NCBI GenBank assembly: GCA_023380515.1
Contig: JAMCRH010000280.1
Location: forward strand, 1 to 25,737
DNA: 25,737 bases
Origin: Gammaproteobacteria bacterium
GTDB taxonomy: Bacteria; Pseudomonadota; Gammaproteobacteria; Enterobacterales; Alteromonadaceae
Direction of reading: 5' to 3'
The first letter of the stretch is position 1, and each line of letters begins with the position of its first letter. The position numbers were made by a program, and so were the translations under genes. Under the pieces are notes generated by a model, which saw nothing but the letters and a program-made list of their open reading frames with translations, searched no databases and had not been told where the DNA came from. This document shows, piece by piece, positions 10,570 through 19,114 of this stretch.

Positions 10570-11862
10570 CTATTCTGCGGCAATCCGCTCTTGATATTTT
10601 TGGTACAACTGCCAGTGCCGATTGCTCAGATCCACTAAGCGGCCGTCGATGAACATATATTGAATATCTTGACCAAGATGATCCAGTACGTCCCCTTTCG
10701 ACACAATCAAGGTTGCTTGTTTGCCAGCTTCCAGGCTGCCAAGACGGTCTTCAACTCCAAGGATTTTCGCTGGGCCGTAGGTCACCGCAGCAATCGCTTG
10801 ATCGTAGTCTAAGCCATAGGCCACAGCGTTACCGGCTGCAAACGCAAGGTTGCGTACGTCCCAAAAACCCGGGTAGGCAATCGCAAAATCAACGCCTGCT
10901 GCCGCTAGCACTTGCGGCGTGCTAAATGCAGTGTCATAGGCTTCATCGACGCGTGCTGGCAGGCCATAAGCCGCACCAAATATCACCGGAATATCGGCAG
11001 CAGCGAGTTCATCGGCAATCATCCACGAGTCTCGACCACCAACAATCACAAGTTCAAAGCCATAGGCTTCATTGAAGGCGAGAACTTGTTCAATTTGACG
11101 GCGGTCATCGGCGTGAACAAACAGCTTTTGCTCGCCTTTGAACAACGCACGCATGGCTTCCCAACGCTGGTCTACACGCTGCTGCGCGCCACTTTCCCGT
11201 GCTTGATGATACACCTTTGCCGTTTCGAACAAGTCTTTCAATTGCTCACGTTGTTCTTGTTGCGCTTGACGTTGCTGCTCGGGCGTGCGGCGCTCCCACG
11301 GCGAGTTGTTCAAACCCACTCGTGGCCAAGTGACGTGCATACCATTCGGGCTTACTTCAATCGCGTCGCGCCAGTTCCAGCTATCGAGCTTCATCAAGCT
11401 CGACTGACCACGCACTAATGGTCCTTGCGGGACGACTTGCGCGTGGGTAATGCCGTTATAACGGATGGTTGGAATAATCTCCGAGTCCGAGTTAAACGCA
11501 TGGTGTGCCATGACTTCTGGCGTAAACGCGCCTACTTCGTTGGTATCAACCGTTGCCCGTATCGCAGGTATCTCAATAATTCCCAACGTGGTGTCGAGCG
11601 CAATTAAGCCTGGGTAAACCTGCTGGCCTGTCACGTCAATGACTGTGGTTCCCGCCGGCAATTCCAAGTTCTGACCGACTGCAACGATTTTACCGTCAAC
11701 AAATAGGAGGTCCGTATTTTCTAAACGACCTTGGGTGACGGTATGTACCGTACCACCTTGCAACACAATTGGGCCAGTTTGTGGGGCGCCGGGTACTACG
11801 TTGTGAGCCTGACTGGCAAACGCAACGAGACCAAGACTAAGTAAGTAGGTTTTCAGTTTCAT
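10570..11862 (-). CDS. Secreted amidohydrolase-family protein lacking the HxH metal motif
   Basis: A signal peptide (about residues 1-19, ending SQA) precedes an amidohydrolase-fold protein of 430 residues. The N-terminal beta part (DLLFVDGKIVAVGQNL) and the C-terminal part (GPAKILGVEDRLGSLEAGKQATLIV) are typical of the imidazolonepropionase/dihydroorotase-like superfamily. Where active members have PGLIDxHxH, this protein has PGLIALDTTLG (84-94), so the first two metal-binding histidines are absent. A Gln/Arg/Glu-rich helix lies near residues 190-240. It starts by a TAATG overlap with the larger amidohydrolase gene upstream, so the two are made together. Probably periplasmic and perhaps a non-catalytic partner; substrate unknown. 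Confidence 0.8.
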   Translation of the reverse strand: MKLKTYLLSLGLVAFASQAHNVVPGAPQTGPIVLQGGTVHTVTQGRLENTDLLFVDGKIVAVGQNLELPAGTTVIDVTGQQVYPGLIALDTTLGIIEIPAIRATVDTNEVGAFTPEVMAHHAFNSDSEIIPTIRYNGITHAQVVPQGPLVRGQSSLMKLDSWNWRDAIEVSPNGMHVTWPRVGLNNSPWERRTPEQQRQAQQEQREQLKDLFETAKVYHQARESGAQQRVDQRWEAMRALFKGEQKLFVHADDRRQIEQVLAFNEAYGFELVIVGGRDSWMIADELAAADIPVIFGAAYGLPARVDEAYDTAFSTPQVLAAAGVDFAIAYPGFWDVRNLAFAAGNAVAYGLDYDQAIAAVTYGPAKILGVEDRLGSLEAGKQATLIVSKGDVLDHLGQDIQYMFIDGRLVDLSNRHWQLYQKYQERIAAE

Positions 11863-14800
11863 TAGTGCGCTCCTCCAAAGCCGTGCTGATGTCCATGGCT
11901 ATGGCCATGGGCATGTTCTTCGTGATACCAGTCGTTCCATACGTCGTAATGGTCTTCACAGTGCCAGCTTGGCTGCTGCTCACGGTAGCCATTGCGATGG
12001 CCACGCTGAGCTTCCTCGCCCGCGCCGAGCACTTTTTGGATCAGTGCGGTGCGTTCAGCTGCTAGTTCCGCACGAAGTTGCTGGTCGCGCTCACGATCAA
12101 AGTACAGACGACCTTCGATCCACGTTTGCTGAACCTGCGCATAGGCAGACAGTGGGTGATGGTTCCAGAACACTAAATCCGCGTGTTTCCCAACAGTGAG
12201 ACTCCCCACATAATCGGCAATTTCGAGCTGCTCCGCTGGGTACAAGGTGATCATTTTTAATGCATCGTTTTCGCTCATACCACAATAACGGACTGACTTC
12301 GCGGCCTCGGTATTCAGTCGGCGCTGTAAATCGTTACTGTCCGAGTTAATACTCGTATGCACGCCCTGCTCCATCATTAAACAGGCGTTCTGTGGAATCG
12401 CATCAAACGCTTCAATCTTAAATGCCCACCAATCAGCAAAGCTTGACGCTCGCGCACCATGTTCAGCAATTTCTTGACCCACTTTGTAGCCTTCTAAAAT
12501 ATGCGTGAAGGTATGAATACGGAAGCCTTGTTGCTCCACAACATCCATCAGGGCCAATACTTCCGAGGCAACATAAGAGTGAACATGGGTGTGACGTTCA
12601 CTTTCCAAGATCTGCAACAAGGTTTCCATGCGGTAGTCACGCCGTGGTGGCGCTGTCCGCCGTTTTTCAGCACGGCTTAAACGCTCATAGGCACGATGTT
12701 GTTCAGCATATTCACGCGCTTGCTGGAAGCCGTCTTGAATAATCTTAGCCACGCCCATTCGAGTTTGAGGGTAACGTACGGTGTAATGCTCGCCCCAGTT
12801 ACTCTGCTTCACGTTTTCACCCAACGCCATTTTAATGGTCGGTGGCGTCTCTTTAAATTTCAAACCTTCCGCATTTGCGCCCCAACGCAGTTTGATCGCT
12901 TGGCCTTGACCACCGATCGGGTTGGCCGAGCCATGCAATAAATGTGCGATGGTGGTACCGCCTGCGAGGGAGCGATAAATGTGAATGTCATCGGGGTTGA
13001 CCACGTCACCAATCCGCACTTCTGAAGTAATCGCTTCAGTGCCTTCGTTGACCCCTTGGGCAATCGCAATATGCGAATGCTCGTCGATAATACCGGGCGT
13101 GATATGCAGGCCAGTGGCATCGATCACGTCATAACCACGTGGTGTCGACAAATTCTGGCCAATTCGGTGAATTAACCCGTTGCGCACAATAATATCGGTA
13201 TTTTCAAGCACGCCTTGGTCGTCAGCGGTCCACACGGTCGCATTTTGAATATGTAGATTCTGTTGTTGCGGCAACTCAGTTTGGCCAAAGGCAATGTTCG
13301 GGAAAGTTAACCGGCTCACATACTCAATGGCGTTTTCCGTTTTGCCATTGTCACGAACTGCGGTACTCGTCTCTTCGGTGCGTTCTGCATGAACACTCGT
13401 GACTTGGTTATCAGCAGTTTGCACCGAACCACCAAGACGCCCTAAAGCTAAGTGCCGTAATGCAAATCGATACACACCTTGGCCACCAAACGACTCTAAA
13501 TTCACACTAAAGCGCAGTTGATCATCGTCTTGCGCAACCCGGCTTGCACGCACTGATTGGTCGCCTTGACTCAGTTCAACTTGTAAGCGATTGTTGTTGC
13601 CATTCACTTTCACGGTGAACGCTTGTTCGTCTGCATTCGGCGCAAAACCGGTTAATGTCCACGTCCCCTTAAAGTCGACCGGGTGCATCGGCTTAAAGCT
13701 ATGTTCTTGGCCTTGAGTCCACACTGAAACGATTTCACCATCACTGAACAAATCGCCACGACTTATGACGAGGTCGGCTCGGTAACCGCTGGCAATTTTA
13801 CCGCTTTGGTCCGCAACACCGGCAATTTCAGCCGCTGTTGTGGTTAACGCGGCTAATGCACGATCTTTACTTAAACCGTGGGCAATCGCCGTGCGCACAT
13901 TGCTCCAGAATTCTTGTGGCTTGTCGACACCGTTGAGAGTGAAGGCAAAGTCAATATTCGCTTGCGCCAACACGGCTGGATTACTTGGTGCACGCTCCCA
14001 ATGCCGCAAATGGGCTAAGGACACGTCGAGCTCAGCAAATTGCTCATCCAATGCAGGTGCCGCTGGAAAGGTCATGGGCAAAATTAATGTCGCACCGGTC
14101 GCTTTCACATCGTCTAAACGGGCGTATTCATAGCCGGAACCCACAAACGTGACAGGAATCGAAAACTCTTGGAAAACCTGTTGAGCACGCAGCAAGTTTT
14201 GCTCGTTACTCGCATGAAAAATCATGCCGGTATTTTGTAGGTTCTGTAATGCAGCAAGAGCCGCGTTAAATTCAACTTGGCCATTGCTGGCAACTTTTCC
14301 GGCGGCTTCTTGGTACCAAGCCACGTCCGCCAAGGTTTGTCGAATCAAGGCAATCGAGCCCATTAAAGACGAAGGGTATTGCTGTGGCGAACTGCCTTTG
14401 TCAAATGAGCCAAAGTGGCGTGTCTGCGCTTGGTACACCGCTGTATTTGGCAACGTATCAGCCAAAGATACGGTCGTTGCACGGCCGCGGAAAATGCCAT
14501 CAAGGCGGGCACTTTGCACCGTGGTAAAGCCCTGCTGGAGATAGCTCTTTGCTTGGTTCGCGTCAGGCCTAAAGGTTTCATACCAATTGCGCTGTGCGTG
14601 AATTGCCGCATTGGCTGCATTCCCGCCTTCGCGCTGATTGCTATACACAGGCGGCGCCGAGCGCCCACGGTTGTTCGCACGAGCCGGCTGCTCAACTCCG
14701 TAATTACTGAATGGGTCGATAAAACCGGGGTAAATGGTATAACCCGTTGCATCCACCACACGCGCACCAGCAGGGGCACGGTTATTGCGCTCAATTGACC

Positions 14801-15014
14801 GAATTTTACCGTTCTCGATCACCAGCGTTGCATTCTCAACTTGCGTGCCCGGTTCAGTCACTAAGGTTGCATTAGTGAAGGCAACTAAACTCGGGTTATG
14901 GTGATGTAAGCCTTGCACTGGGGTAGTTTGGTCTTGCCCGGCGCCAGCGGCGACGGTAAATGCAAACAAACTACTCCCAGCCAGCAAGAGCGATTGCATG
15001 GTGGTTTTTCTCAT
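11862..15014 (-). CDS. Secreted double-module amidohydrolase with histidine-rich tail
   Basis: This 1050-residue protein has a signal peptide (about 1-25) and two amidohydrolase modules in tandem. Module one (about 42-440) has PGFIDPFSN at 96-104 in place of the HxH site and is probably inactive. A beta-rich linker follows (about 446-545, starting FKGTWTLTGF). Module two (about 585-975) keeps the metal site: PGIIDEHSH with His646 and His648, later His812 and His838, and Asp892 in INSDSND, then GSLTVGKHADLVFW. The last 20 residues hold eight histidines (HEEHAHGHSHGHQHG), a possible metal-binding or metal-loading tail. The next gene supplies a third, degenerate module. Likely a periplasmic hydrolase; I cannot name the substrate. 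Confidence 0.82.
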   Translation of the reverse strand: MRKTTMQSLLLAGSSLFAFTVAAGAGQDQTTPVQGLHHHNPSLVAFTNATLVTEPGTQVENATLVIENGKIRSIERNNRAPAGARVVDATGYTIYPGFIDPFSNYGVEQPARANNRGRSAPPVYSNQREGGNAANAAIHAQRNWYETFRPDANQAKSYLQQGFTTVQSARLDGIFRGRATTVSLADTLPNTAVYQAQTRHFGSFDKGSSPQQYPSSLMGSIALIRQTLADVAWYQEAAGKVASNGQVEFNAALAALQNLQNTGMIFHASNEQNLLRAQQVFQEFSIPVTFVGSGYEYARLDDVKATGATLILPMTFPAAPALDEQFAELDVSLAHLRHWERAPSNPAVLAQANIDFAFTLNGVDKPQEFWSNVRTAIAHGLSKDRALAALTTTAAEIAGVADQSGKIASGYRADLVISRGDLFSDGEIVSVWTQGQEHSFKPMHPVDFKGTWTLTGFAPNADEQAFTVKVNGNNNRLQVELSQGDQSVRASRVAQDDDQLRFSVNLESFGGQGVYRFALRHLALGRLGGSVQTADNQVTSVHAERTEETSTAVRDNGKTENAIEYVSRLTFPNIAFGQTELPQQQNLHIQNATVWTADDQGVLENTDIIVRNGLIHRIGQNLSTPRGYDVIDATGLHITPGIIDEHSHIAIAQGVNEGTEAITSEVRIGDVVNPDDIHIYRSLAGGTTIAHLLHGSANPIGGQGQAIKLRWGANAEGLKFKETPPTIKMALGENVKQSNWGEHYTVRYPQTRMGVAKIIQDGFQQAREYAEQHRAYERLSRAEKRRTAPPRRDYRMETLLQILESERHTHVHSYVASEVLALMDVVEQQGFRIHTFTHILEGYKVGQEIAEHGARASSFADWWAFKIEAFDAIPQNACLMMEQGVHTSINSDSNDLQRRLNTEAAKSVRYCGMSENDALKMITLYPAEQLEIADYVGSLTVGKHADLVFWNHHPLSAYAQVQQTWIEGRLYFDRERDQQLRAELAAERTALIQKVLGAGEEAQRGHRNGYREQQPSWHCEDHYDVWNDWYHEEHAHGHSHGHQHGFGGAH

Positions 15015-15232
15015 TCGATGGGTTTCCCTTGTTGACTTAACGCTCGCTTTACAAAATTTCGCGAAACCGCTGCGACATTTCGCAATATGTTATATTGTTG
15101 TAATGTTTGTTATTAAAGCTGTTATTGTCGAGGAGCACAACGCCCTCTCGATGAATAGACTTGATTTAGGGGCAAACGAGTTGACAGACACAATTTTGAC
15201 ACGTGCCCATTTCAATCATAAAGGAGTACACC

Positions 15233-15703
15233 ATGCGTTTAATCACCACTCTCACGGCTGCTGCCCTGACTCTTGGTTTAGCCACCTTCGCAACACCTGC
15301 CATCAGTAGTGCCTTTACCAACGCGGAAGACGCAGTTGAGTACCGTCAAAGTGCCTTCAAACTCATTCGCGAAAACTTCGGCTATATGTCCGGTATGGTG
15401 CGCGGTGAAATTGACTTTGACGCCGAGCAGTTCCAAAAACGTTCAAAAGCGCTCGTGCATTTAAGCAATATTCCCTTCGATGCCTTCACCGGTGCCGGCG
15501 AAAACGCCACCAATAACAGCGACGCATTGCCAGCAATTTGGCAAAACTGGAGTGATTTCGAAAGCAAACGCGATGCTTTTCAAAGTGCGGCTTTAGAATT
15601 AGCCGAAGCGGCAGAAAGCGGTAATGTTCGTGATATCCGCCCAAAATTCATGGCAACTGCACGGACTTGTCAGCAGTGTCACGAAGGCTATCGCGCGGAC
15701 TAG
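15233..15703 (+). CDS. Cytochrome c' (periplasmic, four-helix)
   Basis: I start the gene at the ATG at 15233, giving MRLITTLTAAALTLGLATF, because AAGGAG sits at 15221-15226. The ATG at 15203 lies ten codons upstream without a ribosome site and would spoil the signal peptide. The 156-residue precursor has a signal peptide of about 25 residues, then an all-helical body and a C-terminal heme-binding motif CQQCH (146-150), six residues before the end. That C-terminal position is the hallmark of class II cytochromes c (cytochrome c'). Members bind NO or CO or carry electrons in the periplasm. The cytochrome b561 gene starts six bases after its stop, so the two form one unit. Confidence 0.92.
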   Translation: MRLITTLTAAALTLGLATFATPAISSAFTNAEDAVEYRQSAFKLIRENFGYMSGMVRGEIDFDAEQFQKRSKALVHLSNIPFDAFTGAGENATNNSDALPAIWQNWSDFESKRDAFQSAALELAEAAESGNVRDIRPKFMATARTCQQCHEGYRAD

Positions 15704-15709
15704 TCGACC

Positions 15710-16369
15710 ATGCAAACAGTCACCATTCAACTTTGGGACGGCTTCGTTCGCGGCTTTCATTGGCTGCTCGTCCTCGTTTTTGCTGGCCTTTGGTACACGG
15801 GCGGCAACATCGATTATATCGACCAACATCATCAGCTTGGGCTGGTGATGTTGGCCTTGGTACTGACTCGGATAATCTGGGGCTTTGTTGGCAGCAGATC
15901 AGCGCGTTTTACCACCTTTATCAAATCGCCATTTGCGGTCTTCCGTTATGCACGAGCGCCCCTGCAAAAAGACTACCTGACTCATAACCCGGCCGGCGCT
16001 TATATGGTCGTGATCATGCTTGCGTTGTTGCTTGCTCAGGCAATTAGTGGCTTGTTTACCGACGACGCGATTTTCTTTCGTGGTCCACTCGCACAGTACG
16101 TCAGCAATGACACGGTTCGTGCATTAACGCGCTATCACAAGCAGGCGTTTGATTACATACTCATAGTTATTGCGCTGCATTTGATTGCCGTTGCAGTCTA
16201 TACCCTGCTGAAGAAGAAATTAATTAAACCCATGATCACGGGGAAAAAAGATGTCAGCGTTGACGACACCACAGCGAGCGCATCTGCAACACCTGCGTCT
16301 CGACATGGCGGTTGGGGTTTCTTACTCTTCGCTGTGAATCTTGCATGGATTTTCTACTTTCTGAGTTAG
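15710..16369 (+). CDS. Cytochrome b561-family membrane diheme protein
   Basis: The 219-residue protein has four core membrane helices: residues about 14-31, 40-60, 94-115 and 144-168. A hydrophilic linker and a fifth hydrophobic stretch at the C-terminus (about 202-218) follow. Candidate heme ligands are His17, His40 or His41, His143 and His157, which fit the bacterial b561 pattern of two hemes across a four-helix bundle. The role is electron transfer between the quinone pool and a periplasmic acceptor. Its partner is very likely the cytochrome c' encoded six bases upstream. The fifth helix is a small addition to the usual design. Confidence 0.9.
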   Translation: MQTVTIQLWDGFVRGFHWLLVLVFAGLWYTGGNIDYIDQHHQLGLVMLALVLTRIIWGFVGSRSARFTTFIKSPFAVFRYARAPLQKDYLTHNPAGAYMVVIMLALLLAQAISGLFTDDAIFFRGPLAQYVSNDTVRALTRYHKQAFDYILIVIALHLIAVAVYTLLKKKLIKPMITGKKDVSVDDTTASASATPASRHGGWGFLLFAVNLAWIFYFLS

Positions 16370-16399
16370 TCGCTAGTTGACTGAATGGGAATCCGGGTG

Positions 16400-16441
16400 G
16401 CCGCAGGCATCCATGGTCAGGAACCGTCTGCGGCACTTTTA
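16400..16441 (+). terminator. Probable terminator after the cytochrome c'/b561 unit
   Basis: GCCGCAG (16400-16406) pairs with CTGCGGC (16428-16434). A small inner stem, GGT/ACC, forms around the loop. ACTTTTATT follows. It lies 31 bases after the b561 stop. The internal loop contains CATCCATG, so the structure is not a simple stem. Confidence 0.65.
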
Positions 16442-16545
16442 TTGACTTGCAAGGCTCGTCCGTGGCAGTCTTACTATTCCATGCATTATGCCACTGCGCC
16501 CGCCAGTGCGAGCGTTGCGGTTCAGACGGTTGTAATTCGCTGCTC

Positions 16546-16914
16546 ATGAAAAAAATCTTAATTGCTGATGATGACTTTATCAGCCTCGAAGTGCTCAAAG
16601 CCATGCTCAGCCGATTTCCGGTTGAGGTGATCGCCGCGACGAATGGCACCGAAGCCTTGAGCCAAGCCCAGCAACAACAGCCCCATTTGCTCATTCTTGA
16701 TTATGAAATGGCCGACTACACCGGTGCTGAAGTGTGCCTGCAATTACGTCAGCTTGACGCTTTCACGCACACACCGATTATTGCCTTAACCGGTCACCAG
16801 AGCCCGAACGAGCTTGAAGCCTGTCGCCAAGCAGGTATGAACCAAACGCTACATAAACCGGTTGCGCCAGACGCGATCGAACAATTATTGACCGAACACG
16901 GACTGTTCGAATAA
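16546..16914 (+). CDS. Stand-alone response regulator receiver protein
   Basis: I start at the ATG at 16546 (MKKILIADDDFISLEVLK), because it gives the canonical receiver N-terminus; an upstream GTG-type start at 16447 would add a cysteine-rich, unrelated stretch. The 122 residues form one receiver domain and nothing else. All phosphorylation residues are present: Asp8/Asp9, phospho-acceptor Asp52 (LILDYEM), Thr82 (ALTGH) and Lys104 (LHKPV). No output domain exists, so it probably acts by protein-protein contact, like CheY-type or Spo0F-type proteins. No clear ribosome site is visible. No kinase gene lies nearby. It converges with tyrA, seven bases away. Confidence 0.85.
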   Translation: MKKILIADDDFISLEVLKAMLSRFPVEVIAATNGTEALSQAQQQQPHLLILDYEMADYTGAEVCLQLRQLDAFTHTPIIALTGHQSPNELEACRQAGMNQTLHKPVAPDAIEQLLTEHGLFE

Positions 16915-16929
16915 CGCCGCGTTACTCGA
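16907..16929. other. Inverted repeat spanning both convergent stop codons
   Basis: TCGA-A-TAAC, loop GCCGC, GTTA-C-TCGA. The two TAA stops of the receiver gene and tyrA lie in the two arms. There is no T-run, so termination activity is uncertain. Confidence 0.4.
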
Positions 16930-18049
16930 CCTGTTTCACGTCATCGGCATGTTGCAATAACTGCGCCGACTCTTGCAAAAATTGCCGCGCATACGGTCCA
17001 AACCATTGCGCTACATCGCTAAACTCACGAATAAAGGCCTCGCGCCCTTCGGTTTCAATTAAGGTCAATAGATCCTGAAAACGCTGCAAATAGCGGCGAA
17101 TCATGCGATGTTGGTCGCGATCAGACAAAATAATATCCGCATACAATTCTGGGCTTTGAGCAAACAACCGCCCCACCATCATCAGCTCTAAGCGATAAAT
17201 CGGCGAGCTTAACGCCACCAGTTCATCAAGCTCCACGTCTTCATGCACTAAATGGTAGCCATACACAAACGTCGACAAGTGGCGCATCACTTGGATCACT
17301 GACATCGCCCGATCATGTCGTTCAGCCGATAGTTCGTGTAGCCGCACACCCCAGATTTCAAATTGGCGCAGCAACCACTGACTCGCCTGCGCATCGCGTC
17401 CCGGCGTGACTAGAATCGTTTGCTTGGCGAAGGTTGGAATACCTGGACCAAACATGGGGTGCAAGCCAAGCACAGGTCCACTATGGCGCGCCATCATGGC
17501 AGCTAACGGTGCACTTTTAACGCTGGTTAAATCAGCAAGGATGCAGTCATCAGGCAGGTTCGGCAGCGTTTCAATCACATCGACCGTGAGCGCAACTGGC
17601 ACACTCACTAAGACTAATGCAGCGTCACGCACCGCTGCTGACAACTCCCCAAGGTTGTCACGGTCAATAATAATCACCCGATACTGGGACAATTCGAACC
17701 AACGCGCAAAGAACGAGCCGAGCTGCCCTTGCCCACCAACCACAACCACCGCCCGGTCAGCAACACCGGTGCGTTGAAAGCCTTGGTTGCGTTGGCGTAA
17801 ATAGGACTCACGCATGGTTCGGCGCAAAACATCCTCAACCAAATCGCCACTCAATCCTGCTTCCTCAGCTTCAGCACGGCGCGCGCTGATCAGCGCTGCT
17901 TCTCGAGCGGGTACGTAAAGCGGCTGGCCAAGTTCTTGCTTCACATCACCAATTTGGCGTGAAAGCGCCATTCGTTTCGCCAATACCTGCACTAACTCAG
18001 AATCGGTCGCGTCAATTTGATCGCGCAATGCCTTTAAGCGTTCATCCAC
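16922..18049 (-). CDS. tyrA: Bifunctional chorismate mutase / prephenate dehydrogenase
   Basis: TyrA converts chorismate to prephenate and then oxidises it to 4-hydroxyphenylpyruvate in tyrosine synthesis. I choose the GTG at 18049 (MDERLKALRDQID): it gives 375 residues against 373 in E. coli, and AAGGCGG lies just upstream. A TTG at 18091 would start inside the neighbouring IS. The AroQ mutase domain (about 1-90) keeps Arg9, Arg26 and Lys37. The dehydrogenase domain has the nucleotide-binding GGQGQLG (105-111), GLHPMFGP and ALSSPIYRLE motifs. The IS30 element begins 21 bases upstream, leaving the ribosome site intact but replacing the native promoter. Read-through from the transposase gene, in the same direction, may now drive it. 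Confidence 0.93.
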   Translation of the reverse strand: MDERLKALRDQIDATDSELVQVLAKRMALSRQIGDVKQELGQPLYVPAREAALISARRAEAEEAGLSGDLVEDVLRRTMRESYLRQRNQGFQRTGVADRAVVVVGGQGQLGSFFARWFELSQYRVIIIDRDNLGELSAAVRDAALVLVSVPVALTVDVIETLPNLPDDCILADLTSVKSAPLAAMMARHSGPVLGLHPMFGPGIPTFAKQTILVTPGRDAQASQWLLRQFEIWGVRLHELSAERHDRAMSVIQVMRHLSTFVYGYHLVHEDVELDELVALSSPIYRLELMMVGRLFAQSPELYADIILSDRDQHRMIRRYLQRFQDLLTLIETEGREAFIREFSDVAQWFGPYARQFLQESAQLLQHADDVKQVE

Positions 18050-18069
18050 CTTATACCGCCTTTTCCTAG

Positions 18070-18093
18070 ATTCAACTAATAACTGCAACACTC
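18070..18093 (+). repeat. IS30 left terminal inverted repeat
   Basis: Begins ATTCAACTAATAACTGC and ends AACACTC. It matches the reverse complement of 19129-19152 at 21 of 24 positions. The transposase stop codon (18076-18078) lies inside it. Confidence 0.85.
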
Positions 18094-19047
18094 GCTTTGC
18101 GCGTACTGCAATTGCTCTTTAAAAATCACATCTGGTTGCTTCAACCCTAAAACCTTGCGTGGTCTATGGTTTATACGCTGCTGTATTTTTGCCAGCAAAT
18201 CATTGGTCAATGTCCGCAAGCTGGTGCCTTTCGGTACATATTGACGCAACAGACCATTTGCATTTTCGTTTGCGCCTCGCTGATAAGACGCATACGGGTC
18301 AGCGAAGTAAACATCTGCATCTAAAGCCTTGGCTATACGCTTGTGCTCGGCGAATTCCAATCCGTTGTCAGCCGTAATCGTGTGCACAAGTGATTGAAAA
18401 GGTTGTAACATTTCAATCAAAGCATCCGCAACTTCGTTTGCATTTTTGCTAAATACCTTACGGGTAACATAGAAGCGGCTTTTTCGCTCTAGGGCTGTCA
18501 CGATGACGCCAGTTCCGCGCTTACCTATGACCGTATCGATTTCCCAGTCGCCGTAACGCTCGCGTGTTCCAACAATCTCTGGTCGGTCATGAATAGAGCG
18601 TCTATCGACAATCCGCCCTCGTTGTTTGTGTATTCGCTTTCTGTATCGCTTTAATCGATGTCTCAGATGCTGATGAAGTTCGCCACCGCGCCGAAAATCG
18701 CGAATGATGTGGCTGTAAATCCACTCATGACTTACAGGACGTCCAATAAGTTTGCACACTGCGGCAATTTGCTCTGGACTCCAGTCCGCTGAAAGAAAGA
18801 GCTCGACAGCAATTACTGTGCGTTTGCAAATGCCTCTCTTTCGACCCTGAGCACGTCTTTTGCTCGTTTTTTGATGAGCTTTGCTAGGCTCATAGCAACC
18901 CGATGTAACTGAGTTTCTCCGAAGCTCTCGGCTTACGGTTGATGGTGAAACGTCTAATTTTTCTGCAATCTTTCTGAGTGAAAATTTCTCTGAGAGAAGC
19001 AACGAAATCTGGTATCGTTGTCCCTCGGTCAGCTGCCGATAACTCAT
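18076..19047 (-). CDS. IS30-family DDE transposase
   Basis: The 323-residue protein starts at the ATG at 19047 (MSYRQLTEGQRYQI); a GTG four codons upstream at 19059 is possible but lacks a ribosome site. The N-terminal helix-turn-helix (about 15-45, FSLRKIAEKLDVSPSTVSRELRRN) recognises the element ends. The catalytic core has Asp171 (GDWEIDTVIG), Asp227 (TADNGLEF) and Glu261 (RGANENANGLLRQY), the DDE triad with the typical IS30 surrounding motifs. The C-terminus (NHRPRKVLGLKQPDVIF) is also family-like. The gene looks intact and could be active. It points toward tyrA. Confidence 0.95.
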   Translation of the reverse strand: MSYRQLTEGQRYQISLLLSEKFSLRKIAEKLDVSPSTVSRELRRNSVTSGCYEPSKAHQKTSKRRAQGRKRGICKRTVIAVELFLSADWSPEQIAAVCKLIGRPVSHEWIYSHIIRDFRRGGELHQHLRHRLKRYRKRIHKQRGRIVDRRSIHDRPEIVGTRERYGDWEIDTVIGKRGTGVIVTALERKSRFYVTRKVFSKNANEVADALIEMLQPFQSLVHTITADNGLEFAEHKRIAKALDADVYFADPYASYQRGANENANGLLRQYVPKGTSLRTLTNDLLAKIQQRINHRPRKVLGLKQPDVIFKEQLQYAQSECCSY

Positions 19048-19114
19048 GTTGGAACTCACTTTTTTTGGTCGAAAAGTAAGACTACCACATGTCGGTAGCT
19101 GACCTCCTTTTGAC

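Noticed and set aside
18050..18091. TTG start for tyrA at 18091
   Set aside because: It lies within the IS30 inverted repeat and would add 14 residues absent from the family; the GTG at 18049 fits length and ribosome site.
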